From the NCBI GenBank assembly GCA_947493175.1, contig CANLQD010000001.1:248001-312000 (forward strand): 64,000 nt of DNA. Direction: 5' to 3'. Made by a program: the position numbers and the translations under genes. This document shows, piece by piece, positions 1 through 9,512 of the stretch. How positions within the stretch are numbered: the first letter of the stretch is position 1; each line of letters begins with the position of its first letter. Below the pieces are notes generated by a model. The model did not search any database and was not told the origin of the DNA. It saw nothing but the letters and a program-made list of their open reading frames with translations. The DNA is from an uncultured Flavobacteriaceae bacterium (GTDB lineage Bacteria; Bacteroidota; Bacteroidia; Flavobacteriales; Flavobacteriaceae).

Positions 1-62
1 AAAGCCCCAATTGTTACAAAAAGGATTCCTACAGTTACGATGTAATTACGAATTGATTTCAT
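1..62 (-). CDS. N-terminal fragment of an exported or membrane protein
   Basis: An ATG on the minus strand at 62-60 opens a frame that stays open to the window edge. It encodes about 20 residues beginning MKSIRNYIVTVGILFVTIGA. Two basic residues followed by a hydrophobic stretch suggest a signal peptide or a first membrane segment. Its 5' end lies about 98 bases from the end of the DUF547 gene on the same strand, so the two could be co-transcribed. Too little is present to name a family. Confidence 0.5.
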   Translation of the reverse strand, partial: MKSIRNYIVTVGILFVTIGA

Positions 63-160
63 TGTTTAATGTTTTGTTGGATACTTGTTAGACAACAGCG
101 GTACATCTCCCCGACAAATACCAGGGAAAGATTGCGCAGTATATATTGTTTTAATTTATG

Positions 161-880
161 TTATTGGATTTCGTTCAAGGTCCAGTCGTATGGGTAATAC
201 GATACCTTTGCCTTTTCAGGGAGTTTTTCGGTCTTATATTTGTTGATAAAGTCGGTCACGGTTCCATCCTGTTCAAAATCTCCTTGATACCACTCGAATA
301 TCTGCGAAATCTTTACTTTGTTTTTATTTACTTGTATAAAAGCAGGATTATTTAGGGCAGCAATTGTTTGCCGCTCCAATTGCGCTTCCAGTTGAGCAGG
401 CGTATATGCCTCATTGATGATGGGCGGACAACCCAATCCCGCACAGACCAGTACAAAATGAAACCTGGCTTCCTTGGGAAAATTGGCCCGAAGTAGTTTA
501 TTCTCAATATCGTTTAGGGTACTATTTGTTCCTCCGATATTGTGCTTGGTCTTGTCAAAAAAACCATGAAGGTCGGCAGGGCGTTTTACGGGGTAGTTTT
601 CAACGATTCCTTTAATGACCAAAAGATTGTACCCATTGATCCAGAAAGCTTGATACTCGGCCGTATTTTCTTTCTTTACTGAAATCTGTTTGGCATTTTC
701 CAACAACGCATTCAATTCGCTGGGATCATTTTTTATGCTTTTATACGCTACTCTACCATTCTTCACGTGGGTTTTGAAGAAGTTGTCGGCAGCTGTGAAA
801 AACTCCGAAGTGGTTTGTCCATAGCCAGAAAATAAAGTGCTTACGAAAAGTAAGGTAACCAAGTAGTAATTCGTTTTCAT
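161..880 (-). CDS. DUF547 domain secreted protein
   Basis: The 239-residue product starts with a signal peptide (about residues 1-22, ending SGYGQ), so it should be periplasmic or outer-membrane associated. The rest matches the DUF547 family as I know it: an AFWINGYNLLVI segment near residue 80 and a FHFVLVCAGLGCPP segment near residue 143. The biochemical role of the family is not established. The gene diverges from the FAD oxidoreductase at 1122 across a 241-base gap, so the two are probably controlled separately. The family assignment rests on motif recall; no function is inferred. Confidence 0.8.
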   Translation of the reverse strand: MKTNYYLVTLLFVSTLFSGYGQTTSEFFTAADNFFKTHVKNGRVAYKSIKNDPSELNALLENAKQISVKKENTAEYQAFWINGYNLLVIKGIVENYPVKRPADLHGFFDKTKHNIGGTNSTLNDIENKLLRANFPKEARFHFVLVCAGLGCPPIINEAYTPAQLEAQLERQTIAALNNPAFIQVNKNKVKISQIFEWYQGDFEQDGTVTDFINKYKTEKLPEKAKVSYYPYDWTLNEIQ

Positions 881-950
881 GTTTAAAGGTTTTGTTAGCG
901 TTGCATTGCCGAATGGGTCGAGGCTTTTTTTACATCCCTACAAAAAAAAA

Positions 951-958
951 TAATTTTG
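951..958 (+). promoter_or_regulatory. Candidate -7 promoter box (TAATTTTG) upstream of the FAD oxidoreductase
   Basis: TAATTTTG is an exact match to the Bacteroidota -7 consensus TAnnTTTG. It lies about 160 bases before the ATG at 1122. No convincing TTG -33 element is visible at the usual spacing, so the site is supported by one half of the promoter only. Confidence 0.3.
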
Positions 959-1121
959 TGATTTCTTTAAGATTTTAAAAATCAATCGCTTACAAGTACG
1001 AAAAGTGAGTCATTCCCTTACAAAATAGGTTCCTATTCAATTTCTTTCTAAATTATGCCATTGGATTAAGTTTCTCTTTGCGAGAACGACCCATCTCGAA
1101 ACAATCACCAATCAAGTATAC

Positions 1122-2468
1122 ATGGAACATATTGTGATTATAGGAAATGGTATTGCCGGCGTCACGGCGGCAAGACATATTCGAAAGAATTCCGATAAGA
1201 AAATTACGATTATCTCTACAGAGACCGATTATTTCTTCTCCCGTACCGCTTTAATGTATGTCTACATGGGGCATATGAAATTTGAACATACCCAACCCTA
1301 TGAGAATTGGTTTTGGAAAAAGAACCGAATAAATCTGGTAAAAGGCTATGTCTCCAAGGTCGACCATGCCAATAATACGTTGGTATTGAGCGAGGGCACG
1401 AATGTCGCCTATGACAAGTTGATCATCGCTGTAGGGTCCAAGCCAAATAAATTCGGTTGGCCGGGGCAAGACCTGAACGGTGTGCAAGGCCTCTATCATA
1501 GACAAGATTTAGAACAGCTTGAGCAAAATGCGCCCAACAATAAGGTCTGCAAAAGAGCGGTCATTGTCGGAGGAGGGCTTATCGGTATCGAGTTGGCCGA
1601 GATGTTGGTCACCCGGAATATTCCAGTTACCTTTTTGGTTCGGGAAACGAGTTTTTGGAATGGTGTACTCCCCAAAGGGGAATCACAAATGATCAATGAA
1701 CATATCTTGGAGCATCATATCGACCTTCGATTGGCAACCAACTTGGTTGAAATAATTGCCGATGAAAATGGAAGGGCAAAGGCAGTAACGACCGATAAGG
1801 GAGATACCATAGAATGTAACGTGGTGGGTCTTACAGCTGGGGTTTCGCCAAATGTTGATTTTCTAAAGGACTCTGGCATCGAATTGGGTCGTGGTGTAAA
1901 AGTAAACCGTTTCCTTGAGACCAATATTCCCGGTGTCTATGCGATCGGGGATTGTGCCGAACAGCATGAGGCCATTGGCAATCGCAGGCCCATCGAGGCA
2001 GTCTGGTATACTGGCCGTATGATGGGAGAAGCATTGGCCCAAACCATTTGTGGTACGAAAACACCGTACAATCCCGGACATTGGTTCAATTCGGCCAAGT
2101 TTCTCGATATTGAATACCAAACCTATGGATGGGTTTTTAGTGAGCGTAATATGAAGGAAACCGAACAACATTTCCACTGGCGGCATCCAAATGAAAATCT
2201 ATGCATCACCATTGCCTTTTGTCATAAAACCAAGAAGTTTTTAGGCATCAATACGTTTGGCATTCGCATGCGACATGAAATATTCGACCGCTGGTTGACA
2301 GAGGAGCGAGATGTCGATTATGTGATAGCATATCTAAAGGATGCCAACTTTGATCCTGAATTTTATGGGCAATATGAAGAGGAAATCATAGCCAGTTATA
2401 ATTCAGAAATGAACACTTCGATTACGCCTAAGAAGAAGAGCTGGAAACGAATCTTCGCAAAGGCGTAA
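1122..2468 (+). CDS. NAD(P)/FAD-dependent oxidoreductase
   Basis: This is a 448-residue flavoprotein of the pyridine nucleotide-disulphide oxidoreductase fold (two Rossmann domains). The FAD site is the GxGxxG at residues 8-13. A second GGGLIGIELAE dinucleotide site lies near residue 150. The closing FAD motif GVYAIGDC is near residue 271. There is no CxxxxC redox disulphide, so it resembles rubredoxin or nitrite reductase flavoproteins rather than lipoamide dehydrogenase. It is cytosolic (no signal peptide). A membrane polyferredoxin follows after 52 bases on the same strand. I infer that the flavoprotein passes electrons from NAD(P)H to that partner; the final acceptor is unknown. Confidence 0.85.
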   Translation: MEHIVIIGNGIAGVTAARHIRKNSDKKITIISTETDYFFSRTALMYVYMGHMKFEHTQPYENWFWKKNRINLVKGYVSKVDHANNTLVLSEGTNVAYDKLIIAVGSKPNKFGWPGQDLNGVQGLYHRQDLEQLEQNAPNNKVCKRAVIVGGGLIGIELAEMLVTRNIPVTFLVRETSFWNGVLPKGESQMINEHILEHHIDLRLATNLVEIIADENGRAKAVTTDKGDTIECNVVGLTAGVSPNVDFLKDSGIELGRGVKVNRFLETNIPGVYAIGDCAEQHEAIGNRRPIEAVWYTGRMMGEALAQTICGTKTPYNPGHWFNSAKFLDIEYQTYGWVFSERNMKETEQHFHWRHPNENLCITIAFCHKTKKFLGINTFGIRMRHEIFDRWLTEERDVDYVIAYLKDANFDPEFYGQYEEEIIASYNSEMNTSITPKKKSWKRIFAKA

Positions 2469-2520
2469 ACACTTGGCTCCAGACAATCAATAGAAAAAAC
2501 ATCTTTACAAATACTTTTTT

Positions 2521-4104
2521 ATGAGCACGTACGATAACAATATGGCCCTCACAGGAGAGCCCCCTAAGGCCTTGAACACCGGACAGAAACTAGCAACCCT
2601 TTTGGGCATGTCTGGCTTGGGCATATTGGTTTTGAATCTTTTTAATCTTGAATTTCCCAACAGTGGACTATGGCTAAGCATCTCGTTGGTCGCTATCTTC
2701 ATCGGAGTCGTTTGGTTTGCAAAAGCCGCATATGGGCATAAGTCCAAGGGGATTAAAAACGATGGGGTATGGTTCAAATCGATGTCGAGCAGGGGAATTC
2801 TAGCTTGGATAGCGGGCATCGCCCTGACAGGATTTTATATTGTGCTCTATTTTTATCCCGAGTATTTGGGCTTGGTCAAAGGGGGAGACAATACTGGCGT
2901 TATTGCGCTTTTTGACCCGCTGAGCAAGTTGTTGAGCGGGAATCCTGCCAGTCAGTGGTTTGTATATGGAGCTCTCTATACGGTCGCTATCCTTGCATTT
3001 GGAATAAAGTTTATTTGGAAGTACCGACATAACACCTATGAAATTGTACGAACCATTAGTGTCATGTTTTTTCAAACCGCTTTTGCTTTTATCATACCCG
3101 AAATCATGGCGCGATTGAACGGGGATCTACCCTATTACGATCTCAAGAACATGTGGCCTTTGAACTACTACAATTTCGAGCGATATCGCATCAATAGTTT
3201 CATCGATGCGGGCGACGTGGGAATGGCCATGCTTGTTTTTGGCATCGCCTCCATATTCATTATCAGCCCGATTCTCACGTATAAATTCGGAAAGCGTTGG
3301 TACTGTTCATGGGTCTGCGGTTGTGGCGGACTGGCCGAAACTGCCGGCGATGCGTTTCGGCAGTTGAGCGACAAAAGCAAATCGGCCTGGAAAATAGAGC
3401 GTTGGGTCGTACATAGTGTCGTCGTTTTTGTCACCCTAATGACGACCGCAGTAATCTATTCTTACCTTGGGAATGACACCTCCAAATACTGGTTGACCAA
3501 ATCTACCTTTTTAATTGGTGTCGGCACTCTTTTGACCGCAGTCTTTGCCTGGGTAATGATCTACAAAAGGCAGGAGTTGCAGAAAGATGCGAGATATGGG
3601 GCCATCGGTTATTTTGTAATTATTATGGCGTTGATCGGATTCCATTTTTTCAGCGGCGAGGGCAACGTTTTTATTTTCAAGTCAGAATCGCTTCGAAAGA
3701 CCTATAGCTTTTTAATCGGGAGTATTTTTTCTGGTGTCATAGGTACTGGTTTTTATCCTATTTTGGGAAATCGGGTCTGGTGCCGGTTTGGCTGCCCCAT
3801 GGCCGCGATTTTAGGGTTTCAACAGCGTCTATTTTCTAAGTTCAGGATTACGACCAATGGTGGCCAGTGCATTTCTTGCGGTAATTGTTCTACCTATTGC
3901 GAAATGGGTATCGACGTAAGAGCTTACGCCCAAAAAGGGGAGAACATAGTCCGTTCAAGTTGCGTGGGCTGTGGAATTTGCTCCGCAGTATGTCCGCGAG
4001 GGGTATTGAAATTGGAAAATGGTCCCTTGGAAGGGCGCATTAACCCTACCGAAGTCTTGTTGGGCAATGATGTTGATTTAATGGACTTGGTGAATAAAAA
4101 ATAA
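2521..4104 (+). CDS. Membrane 4Fe-4S polyferredoxin (NapH/NosR-like)
   Basis: The 527-residue protein has several hydrophobic membrane segments and four cysteine clusters: WYCSWVCGCGG near residue 260, WCRFGCPMA near 420, CISCGNCSTYC near 450 and CVGCGICSAVC near 481. The last two are a classic pair of [4Fe-4S] ferredoxin motifs. The CxxxC-type clusters between membrane helices are typical of the NapH, NosR and RdxA group, which moves electrons across or along the membrane. It follows the FAD oxidoreductase, and the two probably form one redox module. Its substrate cannot be told from the sequence. Confidence 0.82.
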   Translation: MSTYDNNMALTGEPPKALNTGQKLATLLGMSGLGILVLNLFNLEFPNSGLWLSISLVAIFIGVVWFAKAAYGHKSKGIKNDGVWFKSMSSRGILAWIAGIALTGFYIVLYFYPEYLGLVKGGDNTGVIALFDPLSKLLSGNPASQWFVYGALYTVAILAFGIKFIWKYRHNTYEIVRTISVMFFQTAFAFIIPEIMARLNGDLPYYDLKNMWPLNYYNFERYRINSFIDAGDVGMAMLVFGIASIFIISPILTYKFGKRWYCSWVCGCGGLAETAGDAFRQLSDKSKSAWKIERWVVHSVVVFVTLMTTAVIYSYLGNDTSKYWLTKSTFLIGVGTLLTAVFAWVMIYKRQELQKDARYGAIGYFVIIMALIGFHFFSGEGNVFIFKSESLRKTYSFLIGSIFSGVIGTGFYPILGNRVWCRFGCPMAAILGFQQRLFSKFRITTNGGQCISCGNCSTYCEMGIDVRAYAQKGENIVRSSCVGCGICSAVCPRGVLKLENGPLEGRINPTEVLLGNDVDLMDLVNKK

Positions 4105-4304
4105 GAAACGAAATACAAGGTAAGGGCAGGAAATACAAAAACTCCAAAGGAACAAACCGGGAACTCTCAACGTCATGCCAGACTCTTAGGGCAAGCTAAA
4201 GACAGGCCTGTCGTAGCATAGGTCGTATAAGCCTCAAAAATTGAATTGCCCTTACTATGTTAGTTTGGCCGACCCCATTCGACCAAGCCTAAAAACAACC
4301 CTCA

Positions 4305-4787
4305 TTGGTAAAGCTATTATTCATAAATGTCATGTTACTTTTCTTCGGAAACCCTTCCGAAGAAATGGGGGCGTACCACAAAGAGTATTATGAAACCGGG
4401 CGTACAAAATCTGAGGGTTGGTTGAAGAACGGACAGAAAGAGGGCTATTGGCGTTTTTACCATCCGAATGGGAGAATTTCGGAAAAGGGACATTATGAGC
4501 GGGGCAAACGCCAAGAATATTGGTATTTTTACACCATTAAGGGCCTGCTACAACAAGAAGGCCACTATCAAAATGGAACCAAGGTCGATTGGTGGCTCTT
4601 TTACGACAACAGCGGTACCGTAAATCATAAATGCCAGTTGAGTAACGGAAAGAAAAATGGTTACTGCCTTCAGTATAAAAACAGGAAGCTCTCCGCAGCG
4701 GAAAAATATAGGAATGGAAAAAAAATCAAAACCTGGTATAGCCTTCGCAGCTTTAAAAAGGAAAACAATCTCTCTGATTTAAGATGA
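4305..4787 (+). CDS. YwqK-like MORN-type repeat protein
   Basis: The 160-residue product consists mostly of repeats of the form G-x-W-x-F-Y-x-x-G-x-x-x-x-x-G-x-Y-x-x-G-x-K, as in GYWRFYHPNGRISEKGHY. This is the pattern of MORN and 'YwqK antitoxin-like' proteins, which are common in Bacteroidota. The frame starts with TTG at 4305, which gives a short hydrophobic N-terminus; the alternative ATG at 4332 would remove half of it. Its stop overlaps the GH78 start by four bases (ATGA), so the two are translationally coupled. The antitoxin label is only a family name: no toxin gene lies beside it. Function is unknown. Confidence 0.65.
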   Translation: MVKLLFINVMLLFFGNPSEEMGAYHKEYYETGRTKSEGWLKNGQKEGYWRFYHPNGRISEKGHYERGKRQEYWYFYTIKGLLQQEGHYQNGTKVDWWLFYDNSGTVNHKCQLSNGKKNGYCLQYKNRKLSAAEKYRNGKKIKTWYSLRSFKKENNLSDLR

Positions 4788-7186
4788 TGCAACATCTTTT
4801 TACCTGTCTTTTAGTTTTCTGTTTGTTGCCTATAACCGCTCAAACGGAACTTAATTATCCTGAAATAATTCACGGTGTAGAAAAAATTGAAGCAAATTGG
4901 GTGAGCCATCCAGGGATTCAAGGTGCCGAAGACCGTGTCATCTTATTTCGAAACACTTTCTCGGTCACCGATACGGATGAGGATTTGATTATTAACATTT
5001 CAGCTGACAACCACTATTTCTTATATGTTAACGGGAAGTTGGTTACCCATGGACCCCAATTAAGCGATACCGAACACTGGAAGTTCGAAACGTTGAACTT
5101 AAAAGACTTTTTAAGGAAAGGAGAAAATATTGCCACCGTCAAAGTAGTGAACTATGGTAAACGTAGGTTCCTCGGCTTTCAAAGTTTGTACACCGCATTA
5201 ATGGTAAACGGAGTTACTGAAAATGCCAAGCCTCTCACCACCAAAGGTCCCGGCGATGGATGGAAATGCCATTTAGATGATTCATACAAAGCATTGGAAG
5301 TACATTGGAGAAGCACCGGAGAGAATAGGATCATTGGTGGATTCTACGCCAATAACCCAACCGATTTTGTTGATATGAACCAACATCCAACCGGTTGGAC
5401 AACATTGAAATTTGATGATACTATCTGGCAGTCAACCGCCTTTTACGAGAGTGCAAGTAGTATGGGAGGGGCCATCGCCTATTTATTGGAACCAAGAAAT
5501 CTTCCTTTGTTGAGTTGGGATACAGAATCGGTCGGTACCATGGTACGTTCTACCAATACGGTCACCACTTCGTTTCCAGAGTCCGGCACCTTACACATCC
5601 CTGCCAATACAACGGTATCTTTTTTAATCGATAAAAAAAAGGTGACCAGTGGTTTCCCCGAGCTCCGTTTTAGTGGAGGCAAAAATACTTCTATCAAAAT
5701 CAAATATGCGGAAAATCTTTTTGGACCGAATCAGGAAAAAGGGGACCGCAACCAAATCGAGGGAAAACAATTGATAGGTTACTTGGATCACATTATTTCC
5801 AATGGAAGTCCCGATCAAAGATTTATACCGACCTGGATGCGAACGTTTCGATTTATTGAATTTCAAATTGAAACAGGTGATTCGGAGCTAGCCCTGGAAC
5901 AATTTCAAAACCATCGCTCCACGACCACCATCCCCTCCTCAGCTAATTTTACTAGCGACAACGAAACCTACAACCAAATTTTTGACATCTGTAAACGAAC
6001 GGTAGCGCTATGCACGCAGGACTATTTTCTGAGCGATGCCTATTATGAAACCATGCAGTACATAGGGGATACCAAAGTACATGCGCTCATTTGGCAAACG
6101 CTTAGCGGAAGTCTGTCCCATACCGAAAATGCCCTTCGACAGTTTCATCACTCCAGAGATGCCGAAGGAAATTTATTAGGGGCCTATCCGCTGCGATCCA
6201 CATTTATTTTTCCAACTTATTCCCTTATATGGGTCGATATGGTGGCCGATTACTATGCCCTAACCGGAGATACTTTGATGATACAAAAATATAAAGCCGG
6301 TATTGCCCATACCCTGCATGGGTTCGAAAAGAACATGAAAGAAAACCACCTTGTCGATAAGACCCGCTATCGCTATTTTATAGATTGGTATCAAAACCCC
6401 GACAATGGTGGTGGAACCGCTAAAAACAATGGAGGGGAAAATTCGGCAGTGGTGAGTTTGCATTATGCCCATGCGCTAATGAACGCGGCCAAACTCTACT
6501 CTGCAATTGGGGAAGGGCACCAATCAAAAAGGTTCAGTGACAGAGCAGAAAAGATTAAAAAAGCCGTCTACGAACTGTGTTATGATTCCGAACGGGAACT
6601 TTTTGCAGAACAGCCCGATAAATCTGTTCATGACCAGCACACCAATATCATGGCCATTTTAACCGATGCCATTGAACCCGCCAAACAGAAAGAATTATTG
6701 TACCGAATACTACAGGAGGAAGACCTGCTCCAAGCTACTTACTACTATCGGTTTTATCTTTTTGAAGCCATTAAAAAAGTAGGAGCCCCAGAACTCTTCG
6801 ACTTGGCTCAAAGGCCATGGGAAGGCATGATCAACGATCACATGACCACTACTTTGGAACGCTTTGAATCGACCACCAAACCCACCCGTTCAGAGGCACA
6901 TCCTTGGAGCGCCTCTCCGGCATATTTTTACTTGACTTATCTTACAGGTATCCAGTCGAAAAAAAACAGCTTTGAAGAAATTCGAATCGCTCCTGTCTTC
7001 GGAAAATTGAAAACGATGAAAGGATCCATGCCTACTCCTAGGGGAAACATTCTTTTCGACCTTACAAAAAAGGGAAACATCCTTTTAGCTGAAATTGAAA
7101 TCCCGGAAGAATGTAAAGGCGAAATTGTCTGGAATGATTCCATTCGACCACTCAGGCCGGGAAAACAGCAGCTCGAACTAAAATAA
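4784..7186 (+). CDS. Alpha-L-rhamnosidase, glycoside hydrolase family 78
   Basis: The 800-residue secreted enzyme has a signal peptide ending PITAQ. A beta-sandwich carbohydrate-binding-like region follows (about residues 30-380, with ADNHYFLYVNGKLV). Then comes an all-helical (alpha/alpha)6 catalytic domain containing DAYYETMQYIGD near residue 418, the family's equivalent of its acid-containing motif. A C-terminal beta domain runs from about residue 720. Family 78 removes terminal alpha-L-rhamnose from glycans. The start codon lies inside the YwqK stop, and the next gene begins four bases after its stop. The unusual context is coupling to two glycosyltransferases rather than to a SusCD pair, which suggests processing of a cell-surface glycan. 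That role is inferred. Confidence 0.8.
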   Translation: MMQHLFTCLLVFCLLPITAQTELNYPEIIHGVEKIEANWVSHPGIQGAEDRVILFRNTFSVTDTDEDLIINISADNHYFLYVNGKLVTHGPQLSDTEHWKFETLNLKDFLRKGENIATVKVVNYGKRRFLGFQSLYTALMVNGVTENAKPLTTKGPGDGWKCHLDDSYKALEVHWRSTGENRIIGGFYANNPTDFVDMNQHPTGWTTLKFDDTIWQSTAFYESASSMGGAIAYLLEPRNLPLLSWDTESVGTMVRSTNTVTTSFPESGTLHIPANTTVSFLIDKKKVTSGFPELRFSGGKNTSIKIKYAENLFGPNQEKGDRNQIEGKQLIGYLDHIISNGSPDQRFIPTWMRTFRFIEFQIETGDSELALEQFQNHRSTTTIPSSANFTSDNETYNQIFDICKRTVALCTQDYFLSDAYYETMQYIGDTKVHALIWQTLSGSLSHTENALRQFHHSRDAEGNLLGAYPLRSTFIFPTYSLIWVDMVADYYALTGDTLMIQKYKAGIAHTLHGFEKNMKENHLVDKTRYRYFIDWYQNPDNGGGTAKNNGGENSAVVSLHYAHALMNAAKLYSAIGEGHQSKRFSDRAEKIKKAVYELCYDSERELFAEQPDKSVHDQHTNIMAILTDAIEPAKQKELLYRILQEEDLLQATYYYRFYLFEAIKKVGAPELFDLAQRPWEGMINDHMTTTLERFESTTKPTRSEAHPWSASPAYFYLTYLTGIQSKKNSFEEIRIAPVFGKLKTMKGSMPTPRGNILFDLTKKGNILLAEIEIPEECKGEIVWNDSIRPLRPGKQQLELK

Positions 7187-7190
7187 AAAA

Positions 7191-7886
7191 ATGTCCGATA
7201 CGATTATCAAGGTTATCATTCCTGCCTTCAATGAGGAAGATTCCATTGGCGAAGTCATTAAGGAACTTCCAAAATCGGTTTCGGAAATAATAGTTGTTAA
7301 CAATAAATCAACAGACGCCACGGCCGAAAACGCCCGTAGTGCCGGAGCTACCGTGCTTACCGAAAACAGGAAGGGCTACGGATATGCCTGTCTATGTGGT
7401 ATGGAGTACATAGCCCAACAGTCCAAAGCACCGGATATTCTCGTATTTATCGACGGAGACTATTCCGATTATCCCGAAGAACTCGACAAAATAGTGGCAC
7501 CTATTTTAGATAATGGTTATGATTTCGTAATTGGAGCCAGGGTGAAACGACTTAGAGAGCAGGGCAGTATGACTCCTCAACAAGTTTTCGGGAATTGGTT
7601 GGCGACCACCTTGATGAAAATATTGTTTAGGGCAACATTTACCGACCTTGGACCGTTTAGAGCTATAAAGTACGACAAATTGCTCGGGTTGCAGATGGAG
7701 GACAAGACCTATGGTTGGACCGTGGAAATGCAATTAAAAGCACTCAAACAAAAACTGACATATACCGAAGTACCAGTACGTTACAAACGAAGAATTGGCA
7801 TCTCAAAAGTGTCAGGTACCGTAAAAGGTAGTATATTTGCGGGCATAAAAATATTAGGTTGGATTTTTAAATACAGCATCAAATAA
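7191..7886 (+). CDS. Glycosyltransferase family 2, soluble
   Basis: The 231-residue GT2 enzyme begins with the typical VIIPAFNEEDSIGEVI segment. It has the nucleotide-sugar motif DGDYSDYP (residues 89-96), whose acidic residues bind metal and the donor. It has no clear membrane helix and resembles polyprenyl-phosphate glycosyltransferases of the DPM1/DolP-mannose synthase type without the membrane tail. It sits four bases after the GH78 gene and one base before the second GT2 gene. Donor and acceptor cannot be read from the sequence; assembly of a surface glycan is the natural inference. Confidence 0.85.
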   Translation: MSDTIIKVIIPAFNEEDSIGEVIKELPKSVSEIIVVNNKSTDATAENARSAGATVLTENRKGYGYACLCGMEYIAQQSKAPDILVFIDGDYSDYPEELDKIVAPILDNGYDFVIGARVKRLREQGSMTPQQVFGNWLATTLMKILFRATFTDLGPFRAIKYDKLLGLQMEDKTYGWTVEMQLKALKQKLTYTEVPVRYKRRIGISKVSGTVKGSIFAGIKILGWIFKYSIK

Positions 7887-7887
7887 C

Positions 7888-9372
7888 ATGGGACTAACAA
7901 TTGCTTACATTATCATCGCCATCTACAGTATTGCGTTGCTATTGATATTCTTCTATAGTTTGGCCCAATTGAATCTGTTGATCAACTATTTGGGCTACAA
8001 AAAACAAAACCAGAACGCTCCGAAATTTAATTTGATGGACCCTAGGGAAATTCCCATGGTCACCATACAACTGCCCGTTTACAATGAAGAATATGTAATG
8101 GAGCGCCTTTTGGAGAATATTGCCAAAATCGAATACCCTAAAAGCAAGTTGGAAATTCAAGTATTAGATGATTCTACTGACGACTCTGTCGTAGACACGG
8201 CCAAATGGGTGGGTGAACTTCAGAAAACAGGACTTGACATTCAACACATACGTCGTGAAAACCGACAGGGATTCAAAGCCGGAGCATTGAAAGAGGGCCT
8301 AGAAATCGCCAAAGGAGATTTTGTCGCCATTTTTGACGCCGACTTTTTACCCGATAGTGATTGGCTTAAAAAGACCGTTATCTATTTCAAAGACCCTGAA
8401 ATTGGCGTGGTGCAGACCCGATGGGGCCATATTAATCGTGATTACTCCGTACTGACCAAAATTCAGGCTTTTGCCCTTGATGCACACTTTACCTTGGAAC
8501 AGGTAGGTCGCAATGCCAAAGGACACTTCATCAACTTTAACGGCACCGCAGGTATTTGGAGAAAAGAATGCATCCTCGACGCGGGCAACTGGGAAGGCGA
8601 TACCTTGACCGAAGATTTAGACCTTAGTTATCGAGCGCAGCTCAAAAACTGGAAGTTTAAGTATTTGGAAGATGTAGAAACCCCTGCCGAGCTTCCTGTG
8701 GTCATCAGTGCTGCCCGTTCACAACAGTTTCGTTGGAACAAAGGTGGGGCGGAGAACTTTAGAAAATCGGTGTGGAGCGTTATCAGTGCCAAAAATATTT
8801 CGTTCAAGACCAAATTTCACGGTGTGATGCATTTGTTGAACAGTAGTATGTTCCTGTGCGTTTTTATCGTAGCTATTTTGAGTATCCCCACCATGTACAT
8901 CAAAAATATATACCCGCAATTTGATTTGGTATTCGATGCACTTAGTTTCTTTATCCTAAGTACCGTGATCCTTTTCATTTGCTATTGGTTTACCTATAAA
9001 AGCATTCAAGGAAGTAGTTTTGACAATTTCGTTGACTATATCAAACTCTTTTTCACCTTCTTTTCAGTGGCCTTGGGCTTCTCGTTGCATAATTCCATCG
9101 CTGTTTTAGAAGGGCATATGGGCAAGCGCAGTGAGTTCGTGCGCACCCCTAAATTCAATATCAACAGCCTTACCGAAAGCTGGAAAGGCAACAAATACCT
9201 CACTAAAAAATTATCGCCTAACATGCTTTTGGAGTTTGCTTTAATGCTCTACTTCCTCTACGGTATGTATTTGGCGATTCCTTTGAACGATTTTGGACTC
9301 TTTCCGTTCCATTTTATGTTGTTCTTGGGCTTTGGCTTCGTTTTCTTTAAATCGTTGACCGCTAGGGCTTAA
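7888..9372 (+). CDS. Membrane glycosyltransferase family 2 (cellulose synthase-like)
   Basis: The 494-residue processive-type GT2 has an N-terminal membrane helix (about residues 5-30) and a cytosolic catalytic domain with VTIQLPVYNEE, the DAD metal-binding site near residue 149, TEDLD near residue 241, and QQFRW near residue 279 (the QxxRW product-binding motif). Three or four C-terminal membrane helices follow. This is the layout of cellulose, hyaluronan and beta-mannan/glucomannan synthases. Clusters like this often make exported beta-linked polysaccharide. The sugar is not predictable. It is the last gene of the operon: 140 bases of non-coding DNA separate it from the AraC gene. Confidence 0.85.
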   Translation: MGLTIAYIIIAIYSIALLLIFFYSLAQLNLLINYLGYKKQNQNAPKFNLMDPREIPMVTIQLPVYNEEYVMERLLENIAKIEYPKSKLEIQVLDDSTDDSVVDTAKWVGELQKTGLDIQHIRRENRQGFKAGALKEGLEIAKGDFVAIFDADFLPDSDWLKKTVIYFKDPEIGVVQTRWGHINRDYSVLTKIQAFALDAHFTLEQVGRNAKGHFINFNGTAGIWRKECILDAGNWEGDTLTEDLDLSYRAQLKNWKFKYLEDVETPAELPVVISAARSQQFRWNKGGAENFRKSVWSVISAKNISFKTKFHGVMHLLNSSMFLCVFIVAILSIPTMYIKNIYPQFDLVFDALSFFILSTVILFICYWFTYKSIQGSSFDNFVDYIKLFFTFFSVALGFSLHNSIAVLEGHMGKRSEFVRTPKFNINSLTESWKGNKYLTKKLSPNMLLEFALMLYFLYGMYLAIPLNDFGLFPFHFMLFLGFGFVFFKSLTARA

Positions 9373-9512
9373 GCACCCTTCTCTTGGGAACAGGTTGGTG
9401 GCAAAAAAACCCAACATACGGACTCGGGGAACTTCTGTCTCGGAAAAGTGCCCATTAGAAATATTTTAGTGAATTTGGCCAGATTCCTGAAAAGGATGGT
9501 TATATTCAAAAG

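Noticed and set aside
4305..4787. Antitoxin of a toxin-antitoxin pair
   Set aside because: The YwqK name suggests it, but the downstream gene is a glycoside hydrolase and no small toxin ORF is adjacent.
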